Positions 32,920 to 44,056 of a DNA stretch of 64,000 nt are shown here, piece by piece. The DNA lies in NCBI GenBank assembly GCA_030544235.1, contig CM060465.1:10533001-10597000 (forward strand), written 5' to 3'. The notes below the pieces were generated by a model. It ran no database searches, was not told where the DNA came from, and worked only from the letters and a program-made list of their open reading frames with translations. The first letter of the stretch is position 1. Each line of letters opens with the position of its first letter. Both the position numbers and the translations under genes were made by a program. This DNA is from Lepturacanthus savala. Lineage: Eukaryota; Chordata; Actinopteri; Scombriformes; Trichiuridae.

Positions 32920-33535
32920 ACCGCATTAAAAAAGCATTAACATGTGCAGACAGGTGCTATATGTATGCGGACGACTGCCTGCTAATAATAACACATTGAA
33001 GAAAGTGACTAGAAAGTCAGTGTAGCCTGTAAAGATTGTCTTCCTGCATTGTAGAGAAATCACGTGCATGCGTTATGGCCCTGCTGCTCAGAGATGTGCT
33101 GATGTGCTACAGTCAGCGGGCCCCAGGTGATTGACAATGGACCCCAGAGCATGCTGGGAAAGGAGATAAGCTGCAGCTCAGCCCGTTTTCTGTGGGCCTC
33201 AAAAACCCGGGAGAACAGAGAGAGAAAGAGAGAGAGAAATTACAGAGAGATTACGCAGCGGGACGGACGGACGGACGGAGGAGAGAGAGGGGGATGGAGG
33301 GAGAATGGGAGAGAGTAATTTGCTAGAAATAAAGAGTGACAGGTCAGACAGAGCCGGAGAAAAAAAAGACAGAGGAATTATGGGAGTCTTTCTCCTTTTA
33401 CCCTCTCTCCTCTCGTCTGTAATCAGCCATCAGGGTACTCCATCACTCCGGATCCCATCTTCCTTAAGACAGATTCACTCTCCTCTCTCTGCCTCTGTCA
33501 CTCAATCTTCTTCTCCCTCAGTCTGAATTCAGCTG
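32920..33535. other. znrf1 intron with purine-rich patch
   Basis: 33200-33320 is purine-rich, with four GGAC units (33262-33279). Otherwise nothing was recognised. Confidence 0.4.
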
Positions 33536-33539
33536 CAGG

Positions 33540-33960
33540 GTTGAAACTTACATTATTTTTTACTGCACCGGCCTTGTGGGCCTAGTTATGCGCGAAGTTT
33601 ATTACCTCCCTCGTCTCCCTCCCTTCTAACAACTTTGCATGATTTAGCCGGCGTTATTGCACGGTCACAATCATCGGAACCTCAGCCCGGTCCCCCACAC
33701 CCTTACCCAACCCCAGCCACTCACTCTTCATACAGCACCAAACAGACTCCTACAGGGTGACCTTTCGGCTCCAGATCAGACGTACACAGGCAACGTCTTG
33801 AGTCAAACAAGGAGCTGTCAATCAAGGAGTTACTCGGGGCAATAAACGGACATGGCTACTGTCATTCATGTGTCTCTGGTGGAAGCAAACCAGGAGCAGC
33901 AGCTCAGGCCATGATTAATACAGCAGCCTGCTGGAGGAAATAAACAGCTGACTGGAAGGT
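33540..33960. promoter_or_regulatory. Candidate intronic enhancer with PBX-MEIS site
   Basis: This is a 400-base island of balanced composition with retained CpGs and no repeats. CTGTCAATCA at 33815-33824 is the exact reverse complement of the PBX-PREP/MEIS consensus TGATTGACAG. GGCAATAAACGG at about 33838-33849 is a posterior-HOX/CDX-like site. TTTGCATGATTTA near 33635-33647 is POU-like. The motifs are seen; enhancer function is inferred. Confidence 0.35.
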
Positions 33961-33964
33961 AGAC

Positions 33965-36005
33965 AGTGTGTCTGCACACGGCGTCACTGACTCATTTCCT
34001 CACTTCTTATCTATTTCATTCATTGACATCCCTGAGTATCACTATGGACACAGAGTAAAAATAGACCTGATGAATGATGCACTGATATCACACCTCCTTC
34101 CATGCCTCCAGGTTTTTAGAATGATGAGGCCAATTAGTTTTTTTTTTAAGTAGAAATTTTGACCTTTACTTTTTATAAACTGGGTGTTTAAACACTAAGG
34201 TAGTATATATATTCATATTCATCAACCATTTGGCATGTGACGTGTTATTAAAAAGTTGACCTGAGACCCCTCGTAATATGCTGCATTGCATTTATTATCG
34301 ATGATCGTCTTGATTCATTGGTTGATAGTTTTTCTGTCCATTAAACCTTAGAAAATAGTGTAAATGTCCAATAGGTTTCCCCACAGTCCAAAATTACATC
34401 TTATTACAAGTTTCTGGTTGTTGTGTCTAACAGCCCCTGACTAACACAACAACTTTCGGTTAATTATCACGTTCCACAGTAAAAGCAATTATCACGCCTG
34501 AGGAGATGTAAACCGGTTACATTTAGCTTTTGTACAATTTGCTTGAAATCATGACGAAAACAATTTTTTAATTATCAAAATGATTGGTGATTAACCTTCT
34601 GTTGATTGAATAATTGATTAATCAACTAAACTTGAAGAGGTCAAATTTTCAGAACTACAAGAAATAAAGCAGAAATTAGAAGAAAGAAAAAAATGTCAAT
34701 TTTGTGTCCAAAATACGTTTGTTTTGTGGGGATCCTGACATCCAGGTTGGCCACCACTGCTTTATCCCACTGAAATAGGTCTGTATGACCATACTCAACT
34801 GGTATGAAAATAATTACCACTTAATTACCAGTAAAACATTTAACTAGGGCATTCAAGTTATATCCTTCTATCCAAAACCTCACATTTGAATTTTGTAATG
34901 AATTGTTTAGTTAATTAAATCTTGGGAAATAGTGTACAGCGGCTCATCTAAGTTTGAGCCATTTGTCTTCAAATAGCTTGTTTTGTCTGTTTTGTCATGT
35001 GTCCAAAATCCAAAGATGTTGAATTTATAACACATACAACAAAGAAAAGCAGCGAAATCCTCACATTTAAAGAGATGGAACCAGAGACTCTAGTTGGATT
35101 ATAAAGAATGGCATATAAAGGATGCAGCACATATTTGATTGTCCCATAAGTGATTAGAACTTGGACATTATAATTAATCACCCAGATAGATCACGTCTTT
35201 GCAGCTGTATTATACAGACTAGTAGTTAGAGTTTATAGTATTTAAACTACTTCTGTTTGTGTTTGCAATATAATAAAAAGCAGCAATGAGACATTGCAAG
35301 GTCGCAAGTAATCATTATCATTAGTACATGTTTACATAAAATACACATTATAAATATAATTTCTTATAACTAAAGACTGCTTTTTCTCTTTTACCACAGG
35401 AGGTTCGGCAGTTGGCATTTAATGATTCATGCTAAACTGTGACAGTATTACAGTGGCTTATTAAATGATGGCTCAACCACAAAATACACTTGTCTACATT
35501 AGCTACACTTTGCAAGCTACAATTAATGAGATCACTACTTATTAACATGTTCGTGTACATGCTGAAACACTCTGTATAATGGCAGGGGAAACGTTAGCGA
35601 GAAGCACTATAGCCAGTGATCCAATGATGCACTCGGATGACTTTGTTATCTCATTACTCATCGGTCGGTTGATCAATCAGACAAACTATCTACTACTAAG
35701 AGCAAGTATCAAAACATGGAATGCACTGGGGAGTAATGGATTAGCGGTCATGAAACTGAATCAGCCAACTGGTGGTTGAGGGAGAAAAGAGAGTGTGGCC
35801 CGATGGAGGGACAGTGAGCGATGAGCTAACGGAGCACCACAGCAGTGCTACACAGACGATCAATAAAGCTAAATAAAAAACTCTGACATGGGTGGCTCCC
35901 ACAGCCTGACGCCCATACACCACGGCTGCTCCTGTTATAGCACGTTGAAAACCTCCTGAGACCAAGCTGAGCACTGACCATCAAGGTTATCGATCTTCAA
36001 CTTCA
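33965..36005. other. znrf1 intron, nothing firmly recognised
   Basis: A possible hAT end (CCAGGTTGGCCACCACTGCT, 34742-34761) is present, but no partner terminus was found. No exon was recognised. Confidence 0.4.
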
Positions 36006-36010
36006 TCAGC

Positions 36011-36567
36011 AGTGTTGAGAGTAACATGTTACAAAAGTCATTAATTACTGTAATGCATTGATTTTTGCTGTCACACAGAAATGTAAAGCATTACAGGAAA
36101 AAAAGAGGTTGTTTTTTTTTTTTTTTTAATTTTCTGCATACAAATTGACTTTCTTTTCCGTTTGGCTCATCGGACAGAAGATGGAGATGAGTGAACCTGG
36201 ACAAAATGTCAGATAGCACATTCTGCTCATTACTTTATGTTTGTGAAACATAAGGATTTGAAGAGCATCGTAGTAAATGCTCTTTGTGTGCTACACCTAA
36301 AGAACTGTCCGATTCCTGAAATAGCAGCAGTTATTTAACATTTACAGAGGTGCCATAGTAACATGAAGTTAACAATATTATAGTAATAGACTATATTCAG
36401 ATCGCAGAATCCATATTTCCAGTTATTTTGGTGAGAGTAAAATAAAGTAATGCAATTGTAGTGTAATGCCTTACATTTTAAATACAGTAATATTGTAATG
36501 TGAATGAAATGACAGTAACAAGTAATAAATAACACATTACAGTTTTCAAGCAACTTGTCCAACATTG
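36011..36567. mobile_element. Probable MITE with GTAA/TTAC-rich inverted ends
   Basis: The left end reads CAGTGTTGAGAGTAACATGT and the right end AGCAACTTGTCCAACATTG, which are imperfect inverted repeats. The subterminal parts on both sides are rich in GTAATGCATTAC-like motifs, as in abundant teleost elements with CAGTGTTGGG ends. The flanking bases do not show a clear duplication. Confidence 0.5.
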
Positions 36568-36899
36568 TACGTTATGCACATATAAGGACATGTTGAATGC
36601 ACTTGAAAAGAGTGCTTCTACTTACTTCTACACATTCTAAAATTATACTTCCGCCTTCTGATCACAGATGTTTGGCTGGTACGATGTGTTCAAAGCAGAA
36701 GGGTCAGCATATTAAAGTTGTTTTACTTTTTTGGGCCCTCGTCCAATCTGATTAATTTGAAAAATTATATTGAATAAAACTGTGAAGCTCAGAGCTGTGC
36801 ATGTGTCATAAATTCCTATCCGGAATATGCAATGATTTGCTCAATAAAGTTAATGTGGAGCAGTGTTGAGAAATCTACAGCAGTCCTCCTTAAATCTGC

Positions 36900-37151
36900 T
36901 GCTGTGTCTTTGGTGTGAGTGTCTCTCTCCCAGGGCGGCAGCCGCCAGCAGCCTTCAGAGGACGCCGTCCACAGAGACGCGTCCTTCCTAGGCCGCCAAG
37001 GCAGAACCGAGCGAGCTCTAATGACACGGTCTGGTCTACGGAGGATTTCCTATTTGCGTCACAAGCTGTTCTTGCCACTCCTGTCGCCTAGCAACCTTGA
37101 CAACTTGCAGTTGACAATAATGACACAGCTTGTAGAAATGGAGCCAGAAAT
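36900..37151 (+). promoter_or_regulatory. CpG-rich island with RFX X-box, possible orphan promoter and first exon
   Basis: From about 36935 to 37096 there are roughly a dozen CpGs in 160 bases, far above the local level. GTCGCC-T-AGCAAC at 37083-37095 fits the RFX X-box consensus GTNRCC-N-RGYAAC exactly. On the plus strand an ATG with A at -3 (37120) opens MTQLVEMEPE and runs to a GTATGT donor at 37152. No downstream exon or homologue was recognised. It lies inside a znrf1 intron and could also be a minus-strand alternative promoter or an enhancer. Confidence 0.35.
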
Positions 37152-37399
37152 GTATGTTTTGTTTTGTTTTTTTTAATAGAGACACTTCACTGCAGCATGT
37201 GATGTATCATTTAATTTTCATGAATTAATATGAGCTTTTTAACAACAGTTAGTTGTGTAGTTTATATGGCTAATGTCATTTAAATTAGACAATATCATTT
37301 TTATGTTTAAAATAACCCCAACCTTACTTTAGAACATGGTATTGACATTAATCAATTAAAGTAGTCATTTATTGTTATTAAATGAATTATAGATTAATC

Positions 37400-37400
<1 letters not shown>

Positions 37401-37486
<86 letters not shown>
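37401..37486. repeat. Compound (GATA)n(GACA)n(GATA)n microsatellite
   Basis: GATA units flank a core of about 12 GACA units. The composition is like the Bkm satellite known from vertebrate sex chromosomes, but single tracts are widespread and mean little alone. Confidence 0.96.
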
Positions 37487-37489
37487 GCT

Positions 37490-38298
37490 CAACATTTAAT
37501 ATCTAAACAATTTAAAAAGACTTCATAAAGTGTCATATTAACAGTCCTACAGCGATAATTACAGCAGTTTTTTTGCCTGGCTCAGAATCTGTGTGAAATG
37601 CATTCTAGGATACTTGGTTGTTCCAGAGGATTCGGCCGTACTAGCCAATCAGAAGTAGGGCGGGTAACAAAAAGATGCTTGATTGAAAATGTATCTAGGT
37701 AACTGATGACTGGGCTTGGGACAATATAAAGAATATCACAATATATATTATACATTAAGAGAAAATCTTAATCTTCAAAATCCAGCGCCACAGATTTGCT
37801 TCCACATCTCTGTCATTATTCGTGTCAGACACTGTTCTCGGCTTCCTGCACAGTTAGACATGCAGTTTGCTGCTCCAGTGAAGTGGAATAAAAAAACAGT
37901 CATAACAGCCTCAGATGGGACCAGGAACATGTTGCGAAACTAATTATGTCTGTATTTCCAAAATATGTCAGGTTGTGTAAACTCATTCTATGAATTTTTA
38001 TGACTTTCCCCTTATTCATATTACTGTGAAGGACTATCTCTACAAAACATGCGTCAGTCTGCAGACCCACCCACCTTGTCATGAATATTTATCAGCACAG
38101 CAGCAGGAACAGGAACCTTGTTGCTATGTTGGAAAGACCAGTGGTTATGAAAAAAAACAAACATAATCTTGAAAAACCATTAGAGTTGATTATTTACTGG
38201 CAGACACCCGAGACCCTGACTTCCGCCTCCGATGAGCAACAAGCTTCCTGTCCTGGTGAAACAGATGTGAATGACAGAAAGAGACAGAGGTGAAGCTC
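37490..38298. other. znrf1 intron, nothing recognised
   Basis: There are short open frames only. This is the 5' end of the 16.5-kb intron. The donor GTGAGC at 38300-38295 fits the consensus well. Confidence 0.45.
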
Positions 38299-38300
38299 AC

Positions 38301-38396
38301 CGTTGTAGGAGAGGCGAGGCTTGCTTAGACACATGATGAAGTGAACTTCCATTTCATTGGACGCCACAGACTTGGAGCAGACAGGACACTTGAATC
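38301..38396 (-). CDS. znrf1: znrf1 zinc-finger exon
   Basis: This 96-base exon encodes (G)FKCPVCSKSVASNEM then EVHFIMCLSKPRLSYN, the ZNRF zinc finger (C-x2-C-x12-H-x3-C). It starts after TTCTTCTTAG and ends AACG before GTGAGC, splitting Gly and Asp codons in phase 1 at both ends. Joined to 21740-21845 and 20606-20663 it gives the last 85 or so residues of ZNRF1; the human protein has 227. The N-terminal exon, which should carry the myristoylated MGGKQ start and about 140 residues, was not found to the right and probably lies beyond the window. Confidence 0.94.
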
Positions 38397-38524
38397 CTAA
38401 GAAGAACAGGGAAATGAAGGTCAAAATTTAAATATAATCACACTGATGAAATAAGCATCCTCATAATCACCTTTAATACAGATGTGTGTGTAGGAAAACT
38501 CTAGTAAAGGGCGTAAATATATAT

Positions 38525-38690
38525 GATAGGTAAATGGACCACATTTGTGTCCATTTACCAATTCACACACATTCATACAATGATGAAACAGCCATCGGGA
38601 ACAGTTTGGGGTAAAGTATCTTCTCCAGACACATCGACTTGCTGCCTGGAATCAAACCATTGATTCTCCAACTGGTGGATTTATCGAAAA
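38525..38690. repeat. Dispersed teleost repeat fragment with short hairpin
   Basis: GGTAAATGGAC and its inverse GTCCATTTACC (38530-38560) start a stretch that continues AGTTTGGGGTAAAGTATCTT and AATCAAACCATTGATTC. It resembles a common fish repeat that begins GTAAATGGAC and ends at a GATCGAACC-like segment. Confidence 0.4.
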
Positions 38691-38723
38691 GGACTGAACT
38701 CAGTCCTTTTAGATAAATCCACC
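38674..38723. repeat. Near-perfect 50-bp palindrome
   Basis: A 24-base arm beginning GGTGGATTTATCGAAAAGGA is followed by a 2-base spacer and its inverse with a single mismatch. In the znrf1 transcript it would form a stable hairpin about 280 bases upstream of the zinc-finger exon. Confidence 0.9.
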
Positions 38724-38724
38724 T

Positions 38725-39060
38725 AACTTTTCCACTAACATATTTGATATTACAAGTTTACATTCTGTGTTCTTCCTCTAAAATTCCCGCTTGACCTTAA
38801 AAATGCCCCAAATATTTGGTGACTGAATATTTGCCCTTGAAATATGGAGTGAGTTAAAAGCGTGGCTGAATAGTGGCATGTGATGCAATCAAACAACGTG
38901 CAGTGATGTGGTGAGCTGGTGCCTTTGTTAAAACGTTGCCATTGTGGAGATATTTTAGAGTGTTGGAGACGGAAAATAGAATTATGTTACTCTTCCTGAG
39001 GTTTCTTTCTCTTTTTTTCCGTTAAAGGTTTTTTTTTTTAGTTTTTCCTTGTACGATGTG
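38725..39060. other. znrf1 intron, nothing recognised
   Basis: AT-rich sequence with a T-run near 39030. Confidence 0.4.
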
Positions 39061-39074
39061 TAGGGCTGACATCG

Positions 39075-39190
39075 TTGAAAAGACAGCGTCCAAAAGACAG
39101 CACCAAAGCAAACGGAATCACAAAAAAGGTGTTAAAGTTCATGGCTTTGGATGATCAACTGTTTAGTGTTATGGAGCACATTGACCTGTT
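39075..39190 (+). pseudogene. hAT (ZBED-like) transposase fragment
   Basis: The open frame contains ITKKVLKFMALDDQLFSVME, which matches by eye the conserved segment xxFxALDDQPFSVVE found after the BED zinc finger in hAT/ZBED transposases. The following residues do not continue the family, so only a scrap remains. Confidence 0.5.
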
Positions 39191-39299
39191 ACAAGATACT
39201 GAGCAGATGGTATTTCTAGGATTTGTTCTTACTGGAGATGTTTCTTTGAAAAAAAAATCCTTATCCAATATAAAAAAGATAGAAGATAAATAAAGAAAG

Positions 39300-40060
39300 A
39301 CTTAACAACCGCATTTGATATTCAGTACTTGACCAAGTGTTTAATTTTACTCCCTACATCCCTACTTGACATTAACCCTTTGTTTGTCATCATAAAGAGC
39401 TACTGACAGCTTGTGGTCACAGGTTATATTTACTCCTAAATGTCACAACAGGCACTTGAAGGAAAAGGTGAAAAATGAGTTTCAGCTTTGAATGATGTTA
39501 CACATTTATCCTCTTAGGTGATGATGTGAAGTCCTGGAGCCCTGATGATAAATTACCCATCAACAGACTTAAGGGCTGCTGGTTTTCCTCAGGGTTTCTG
39601 GAACCAGTCTGATGGTAAAACTGTGACAAAGTAGCATGAACCACATCACTTTTTTGTGATGAAAAGCATGAAGCCACCAGGACCAAACAGTCTCCTTACA
39701 CTGTGATGTTCATGTTAAATAGTTAAATGCAAAACTATTCAATAGTGATAGTGATGTTCATATTGTTTTTATTACACTTTAGCCATAATAGCAATTTACT
39801 AAATCTATTGTGAACCAAAATCCTAAAGAAAAATAGACAGTGTCAGGGGTACTCAGAGGCATTAAATCATATTACACTTCTTTCCATTATTCTGGAAAAG
39901 CTACTGACCCTCTGAACCGGAAGGAATTGGTTAAGCATTAAGTGAAGTAGGAGAAAGGTGTTCGATTTTTCTAAAGGTCAGCACAGTGATTGGAGATAAA
40001 TACAATGTCAACAGAGTAAAATGAAACAAGCCAGTGTGACGGGGAAGTACTTGTGGCTGG
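39300..40060. other. Probable znrf1 intron 1, nothing recognised
   Basis: No exon or repeat family was recognised. Confidence 0.35.
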
Positions 40061-40063
40061 AAA

Positions 40064-40777
40064 TCACTGCTCTCCAGTGAGGTGAGTCCAGGCTTTTCGA
40101 GCTGATTTCTTGTGCAGCACATACATAGCTTTTCCTGGCACATCCCAAATAGGTTTGAATAGGTTTGGCTTTTCAAACTGATACCTTTCAAAGGTACAAT
40201 ATAATTCCCTCTTTGTTTCTACAGACTGATAAATGGGACGTAGATACCCACTTGATTTGGCTAACACAGACTGCTGAAACATCAGGCCAACCTTATTGTT
40301 CAGGTTACACACTAGTTTTGTTTTCACTGAGGCAAAATTGAGTTGCAATTGAGTTGCACAGAGCAAAGCCCTCTGCAACGTGATGGAAACCTGCTTAAAG
40401 GCTCTTGATGTTGTGAAACTACTTTGATGCAACATCCAAACACAGATAATGCAACAGATGATGATGTCAAACAGCACATCCACGTCAACTGACAAACAAA
40501 CATGAGCCAACATTAGGCAAAGTTTGTTTAGTGCTAAATAACAATTAGCTGGTGGCGAATTAACCCACACACAACCACACTGGGGGTGATACAGTGGAGC
40601 AGTCGTTAGCGCTGTTGCCTCACAGCAAGAAGGTTGCAGGTTCAAGTCCCAGACCTTGGTCTGGTCTGGGATCTGTCTGTGTGGAGTTTGCATGTTCTCC
40701 CTGTGTCTGCGTGGGTTCTCTCCGGTTTCTCTGCCTTCCTCCTGCAGTCTGAGGTTAATTGGAGGTAAACTGCCCAT
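40064..40777 (-). other. Longest open frame in the window (237 codons), unrecognised
   Basis: A minus-strand frame with no interruption. Its first 65 or so residues are antisense translation of the SINE at 40582-40877. The rest has a hydrophobic stretch (DVLFDIIICCIICVWML) and a basic C-terminus, but no domain that I recognise and no splice context. Its length is unusual for AT-rich non-coding DNA. It could still be chance, or a relic of an unknown element. Confidence 0.15.
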
Positions 40778-40877
40778 AGGTGTGAGTGTGTGAGTGAATG
40801 GTGTGTGTGCCCCATGATAGGCTGGCGACCATCTGGGGTGAATCCCTCCCTCTCGCAGTATCCCTGCCTCTCACCTA
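40582..40877 (+). mobile_element. SINE copy, internally deleted, lacking the 3' tail
   Basis: Same family as 25940-26305: the head (GTGGAGCAGTCGTTAGCGCT), B box (GGTTCAAGTCCC) and body (GTGTGGAGTTTGCATGTTCT) are present. The CAAAAACATGCTG segment and the AATAAGCAGG tail are missing. No clean target duplication was seen. Confidence 0.75.
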
Positions 40878-40879
40878 TA

Positions 40880-42105
40880 ACCTCTCACAATCTGTGCTTG
40901 ACTAGAAAAGCGGATTTGAATAGTTTCTATGGAGGTTGAGACAATATTTTAAATCTAAAAACCAGAAACGTGCATGGTTAGTAGCCTGGCATGACAAATC
41001 TAACTAAACCCATTTTACCTGATGAGTTTTTTTTACCAGAAACTGCTCATGCAAAATAAAAAAGCGTATATATTTCAAGATTTATAGGGCCTAAATAATT
41101 ATATATATAATTATATTCCAACAAAAATAATCAGAAAAAATCATTATTAATCATAAATATATATGGAAAAGGAATTTTTGGTATTGTGTTATTGTCTGAA
41201 GCTTTTAACCAAAAAGTGGCCTAATTTAGCTGATATCACCCTACCAGGTTGCCACACTAGGAAGGTAAAGATTCAAGGTGCATATTATCTAAGTAGAAAA
41301 ATGACAGCAAAAAGCAGCTTTGTTGTTTTGTATCAGTTCATGACATCTTTTGGATAACAAACACTATAGTAAATACTGTATAGTATAGTATAGTCAATAA
41401 TTGTAAATTAAAAGTCAAGGCCTCTTTTTCAGGGGACTGACTTCATTTCACTGGGGATGATATTTTTTTTTAGCTATTTCAATACAAACCAAAATGTCAA
41501 CCTCATGGTGGTGCTTAGAGGAAAAATCACTGAAGTTCTGTTGAAGTGAAATTCGAAAGCCCTATAAAAAAACTTCCCATGTTGTACCACCAGGTCATAA
41601 AGAGCAGGCTGCTCATTATCACTGAAGTGGGAAAACCTGAACATTCTCTCAGCTCCCTGCACACAAACATAAAGATGATAAGGGATTTTGATAGTTTGTT
41701 TAGATAAAAATGCTGAAATAGTAGCAATTTATGTTAATGTACCCTCACATTTTAAATGCCAATAATATGGTCAAGCAGCAAACATCAGTTTGGGTTTTGT
41801 TTACTTTGCAGAGTTATATGACTTAAATGAGTGTTGATAGATTGGTTGATTTAACTACATGTTGGTTGATTATTTTAGCATAGATGCTGCAGGCAAATCA
41901 TATGTTTCATTTTTATTTTCCATTTTTTGACTTGCAGTACAGTTTACTGAAGATTCTGTAAAATATCATTTCAATAAGGAAATATATAGTTTAGAAAGAA
42001 ACGTTGGTGTTCATTCATTTGAAAGAAAAAAAACATTTGTCTGAATTGTCCTTTGTTGAGTTGGAATGAGTTGTCCCATGAAGTGTCCTTTGAGGTTTGT
42101 GGTAC
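40880..42105. other. Probable znrf1 intron 1, mostly unrecognised
   Basis: AT-rich DNA. A short piece at about 41490-41523 (AATGTCAACCTCATGGTGGT) belongs to the dispersed repeat seen at 42110-42450. Confidence 0.4.
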
Positions 42106-42109
42106 CAGT

Positions 42110-42450
42110 CCATTTTCAAGTTTGGGCAGGAGTTGAGCAGAAAGTCAGATAACCTGACATTCACCAATGTCAGTAGGATTCATCACCTGGGCAGATTGAA
42201 TATTTGTACAAAATATTGTGCAAGACCATCAATGTCGCCATAAGTCACCGAATACATGAAAAATTTTACCTGCCGCCGGTGCTCAAGGAAAATTCAGTCA
42301 GATGAACACAGAGGTCATTAGAATTTATCTTCCCTGGATCTTGAATATTTGCACCAAATTTTAGGACAATACATCCAATAGTTATTGATATGTTTCCAAA
42401 ATGAGAGCAAAAAAGACAATCAACATCATTAACATTGATATTAAAAGTCA
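42110..42450 (+). repeat. Dispersed teleost repeat with internal sub-repeats
   Basis: Diverged copies of a common fish repeat with alternating segments such as AATGTCAGTAGGATTCATCA, GAATATTTGCACCAAATTTT and CATCCAATAGTTATTGATAT. The inverse-oriented relative is at 62195-62520. I do not know its class. Confidence 0.5.
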
Positions 42451-42454
42451 AATG

Positions 42455-43084
42455 CAATGCAAAACGAGCCAAATTGTTTGATGCAAATTTTGGTTGTGGA
42501 AATAGTTGAATCCAGACTATTCTAGACCAACACTGTGGAACAGCTGACCAGCATTGCCATCTATAGATTTCTGTTGTATTACAGTAATAAACTCTGATTT
42601 TATCTTTTCTCTGCTCCCTTAACTGAACAACAACTTTTCACAATTGCCACCACTGCACTTCTCAAATCCTCAGCAATACATCAACCAAATTTGAAGTTGA
42701 TTAGATAAACAGATAATGAAATGAAAGGACAGACGCACATATACATATACATACCTACTAATATACATATATGCATACCTATATGGATGCATATCCAGAC
42801 AGACAGACTCCTTCCATTTTAGTTAGATCCTTCTCAGTAGTCCCCTGTGCTGTGTAGATGGGACCCATTAGGCCTAACTATATTAGTTTAACACATAACA
42901 AATAATTAGATCAGCTACTGGGCCACATGAGCCGAGTTTGCACACAGCTGAAAACAGACCCGACTGCTCTGTGATGAAGGAGAATTCTCATGAAAACAGC
43001 AGCAATCCTTTACTCTAAACTGAGATGGAGGGCCAGATAGATTGTGATGCAGTTTTACGTCATAGGTTTTATGGACCTTATTAT
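42455..43084. other. Probable znrf1 intron 1, nothing recognised
   Basis: It includes an ATACATAT-rich patch at 42735-42785. Confidence 0.4.
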
Positions 43085-43088
43085 TTAA

Positions 43089-43446
43089 ATGGGACCTCTT
43101 CTGCTTTTCCTTTTTTTCTGTCCTATAATGTTACAAGGTCAGATATGTAGAATTGATCCCTGTTAGCAAAAAGAAGTGGTATGAGATGTCTCTGAACACT
43201 AGGCTTTTTAACATTTTTTTACTTTGAACAAAGCTGATCTGAACAAGTGGCTCTAGATAGCTCACAGACGTTATTGTCTCTACCTGTTTTTAGCACCACT
43301 AACAAAGCCCCACACTTCATTTCCTGTAAATTCTTCACAATAAATGTCTCCTGTTAATTAGTCACTTTTAATATGAATATGCAAATGGCCTCTAGTGGAG
43401 TCCTGGAATAAAATATGGAGCTGGAAATGAGCACAATAGGTCCCCT
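43089..43446. mobile_element. TTAA-flanked MITE
   Basis: The ends ATGGGACCTCTTCTGC and GCACAATAGGTCCCCT are imperfect inverted repeats. TTAA lies at both borders (43085-43088 and 43447-43450), as expected for piggyBac or Kolobok-type targeting. There is no coding capacity. Confidence 0.7.
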
Positions 43447-43981
43447 TTAACCAGGTTTACTGTGCATCTTTAGTCACTATGCAAATCAAGTTTCAGTACA
43501 AGCAAGCCTCCAAAATACTGTGCCAGCAAGTTTCATCATGCACGTTTTTGAAAACCTCAATCTACTGATGCCCTCATAAATGTGCGTTTTATATCAACCT
43601 TTTTGCTTTCATTGATTTGATTAAAGATTTTAAAGTAGCTCTTTGGTGACAATTCCACAGTGTAGCTGTGATTAAAGCATCCATTCTGGAAATATGCTCC
43701 AATCATGTGGTGGTGTAATGAGATTATCAGTTTGTTCTGTGTGAGCGGTTTTTCTTCTTTGAGCATTTCACTTTCTGAAGTTGTGTGTCTTTGAGGATTT
43801 TCCTTTTTTTCTGTGAGGACTTTCCTAGAGTTTTTCTTTGCAAACTTCTCAGGTGTCAGACTGGTGGTGCTGGGCTTTCCTGTCAGTATTAGATAGGTCT
43901 ATTAGGGTGTTTTTTCCTGTTCTTTGTCTTTTCTCTGTGGTCAGTGGTTTCCTTTTTTCCTTAGTTCTTTACAAGTTAAAA

Positions 43982-43983
<2 letters not shown>

Positions 43984-44052
<69 letters not shown>
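43984..44052. repeat. (TA)n microsatellite
   Basis: About 34 uninterrupted TA units. Confidence 0.97.

Positions 44053-44056
<4 letters not shown>

Noticed and set aside
34742..34761. Possible hAT right terminus (CCAGGTTGGCCACCACTGCT)
   Set aside because: No matching left terminus or 8-bp duplication was found, so it is not annotated as an element.
37401..37486. Reading the direct GATA/GACA repeats as a CRISPR-like array
   Set aside because: They are tetranucleotide microsatellite units without spacers, in vertebrate DNA.
41474..41662. Minus-strand frame beginning after a TTTGTGTGCAG acceptor-like site (GAERMFRFSHFSDNEQPALY)
   Set aside because: It has an acceptor-like start and reads cleanly, but runs into a dispersed repeat with no donor, and no family was recognised.
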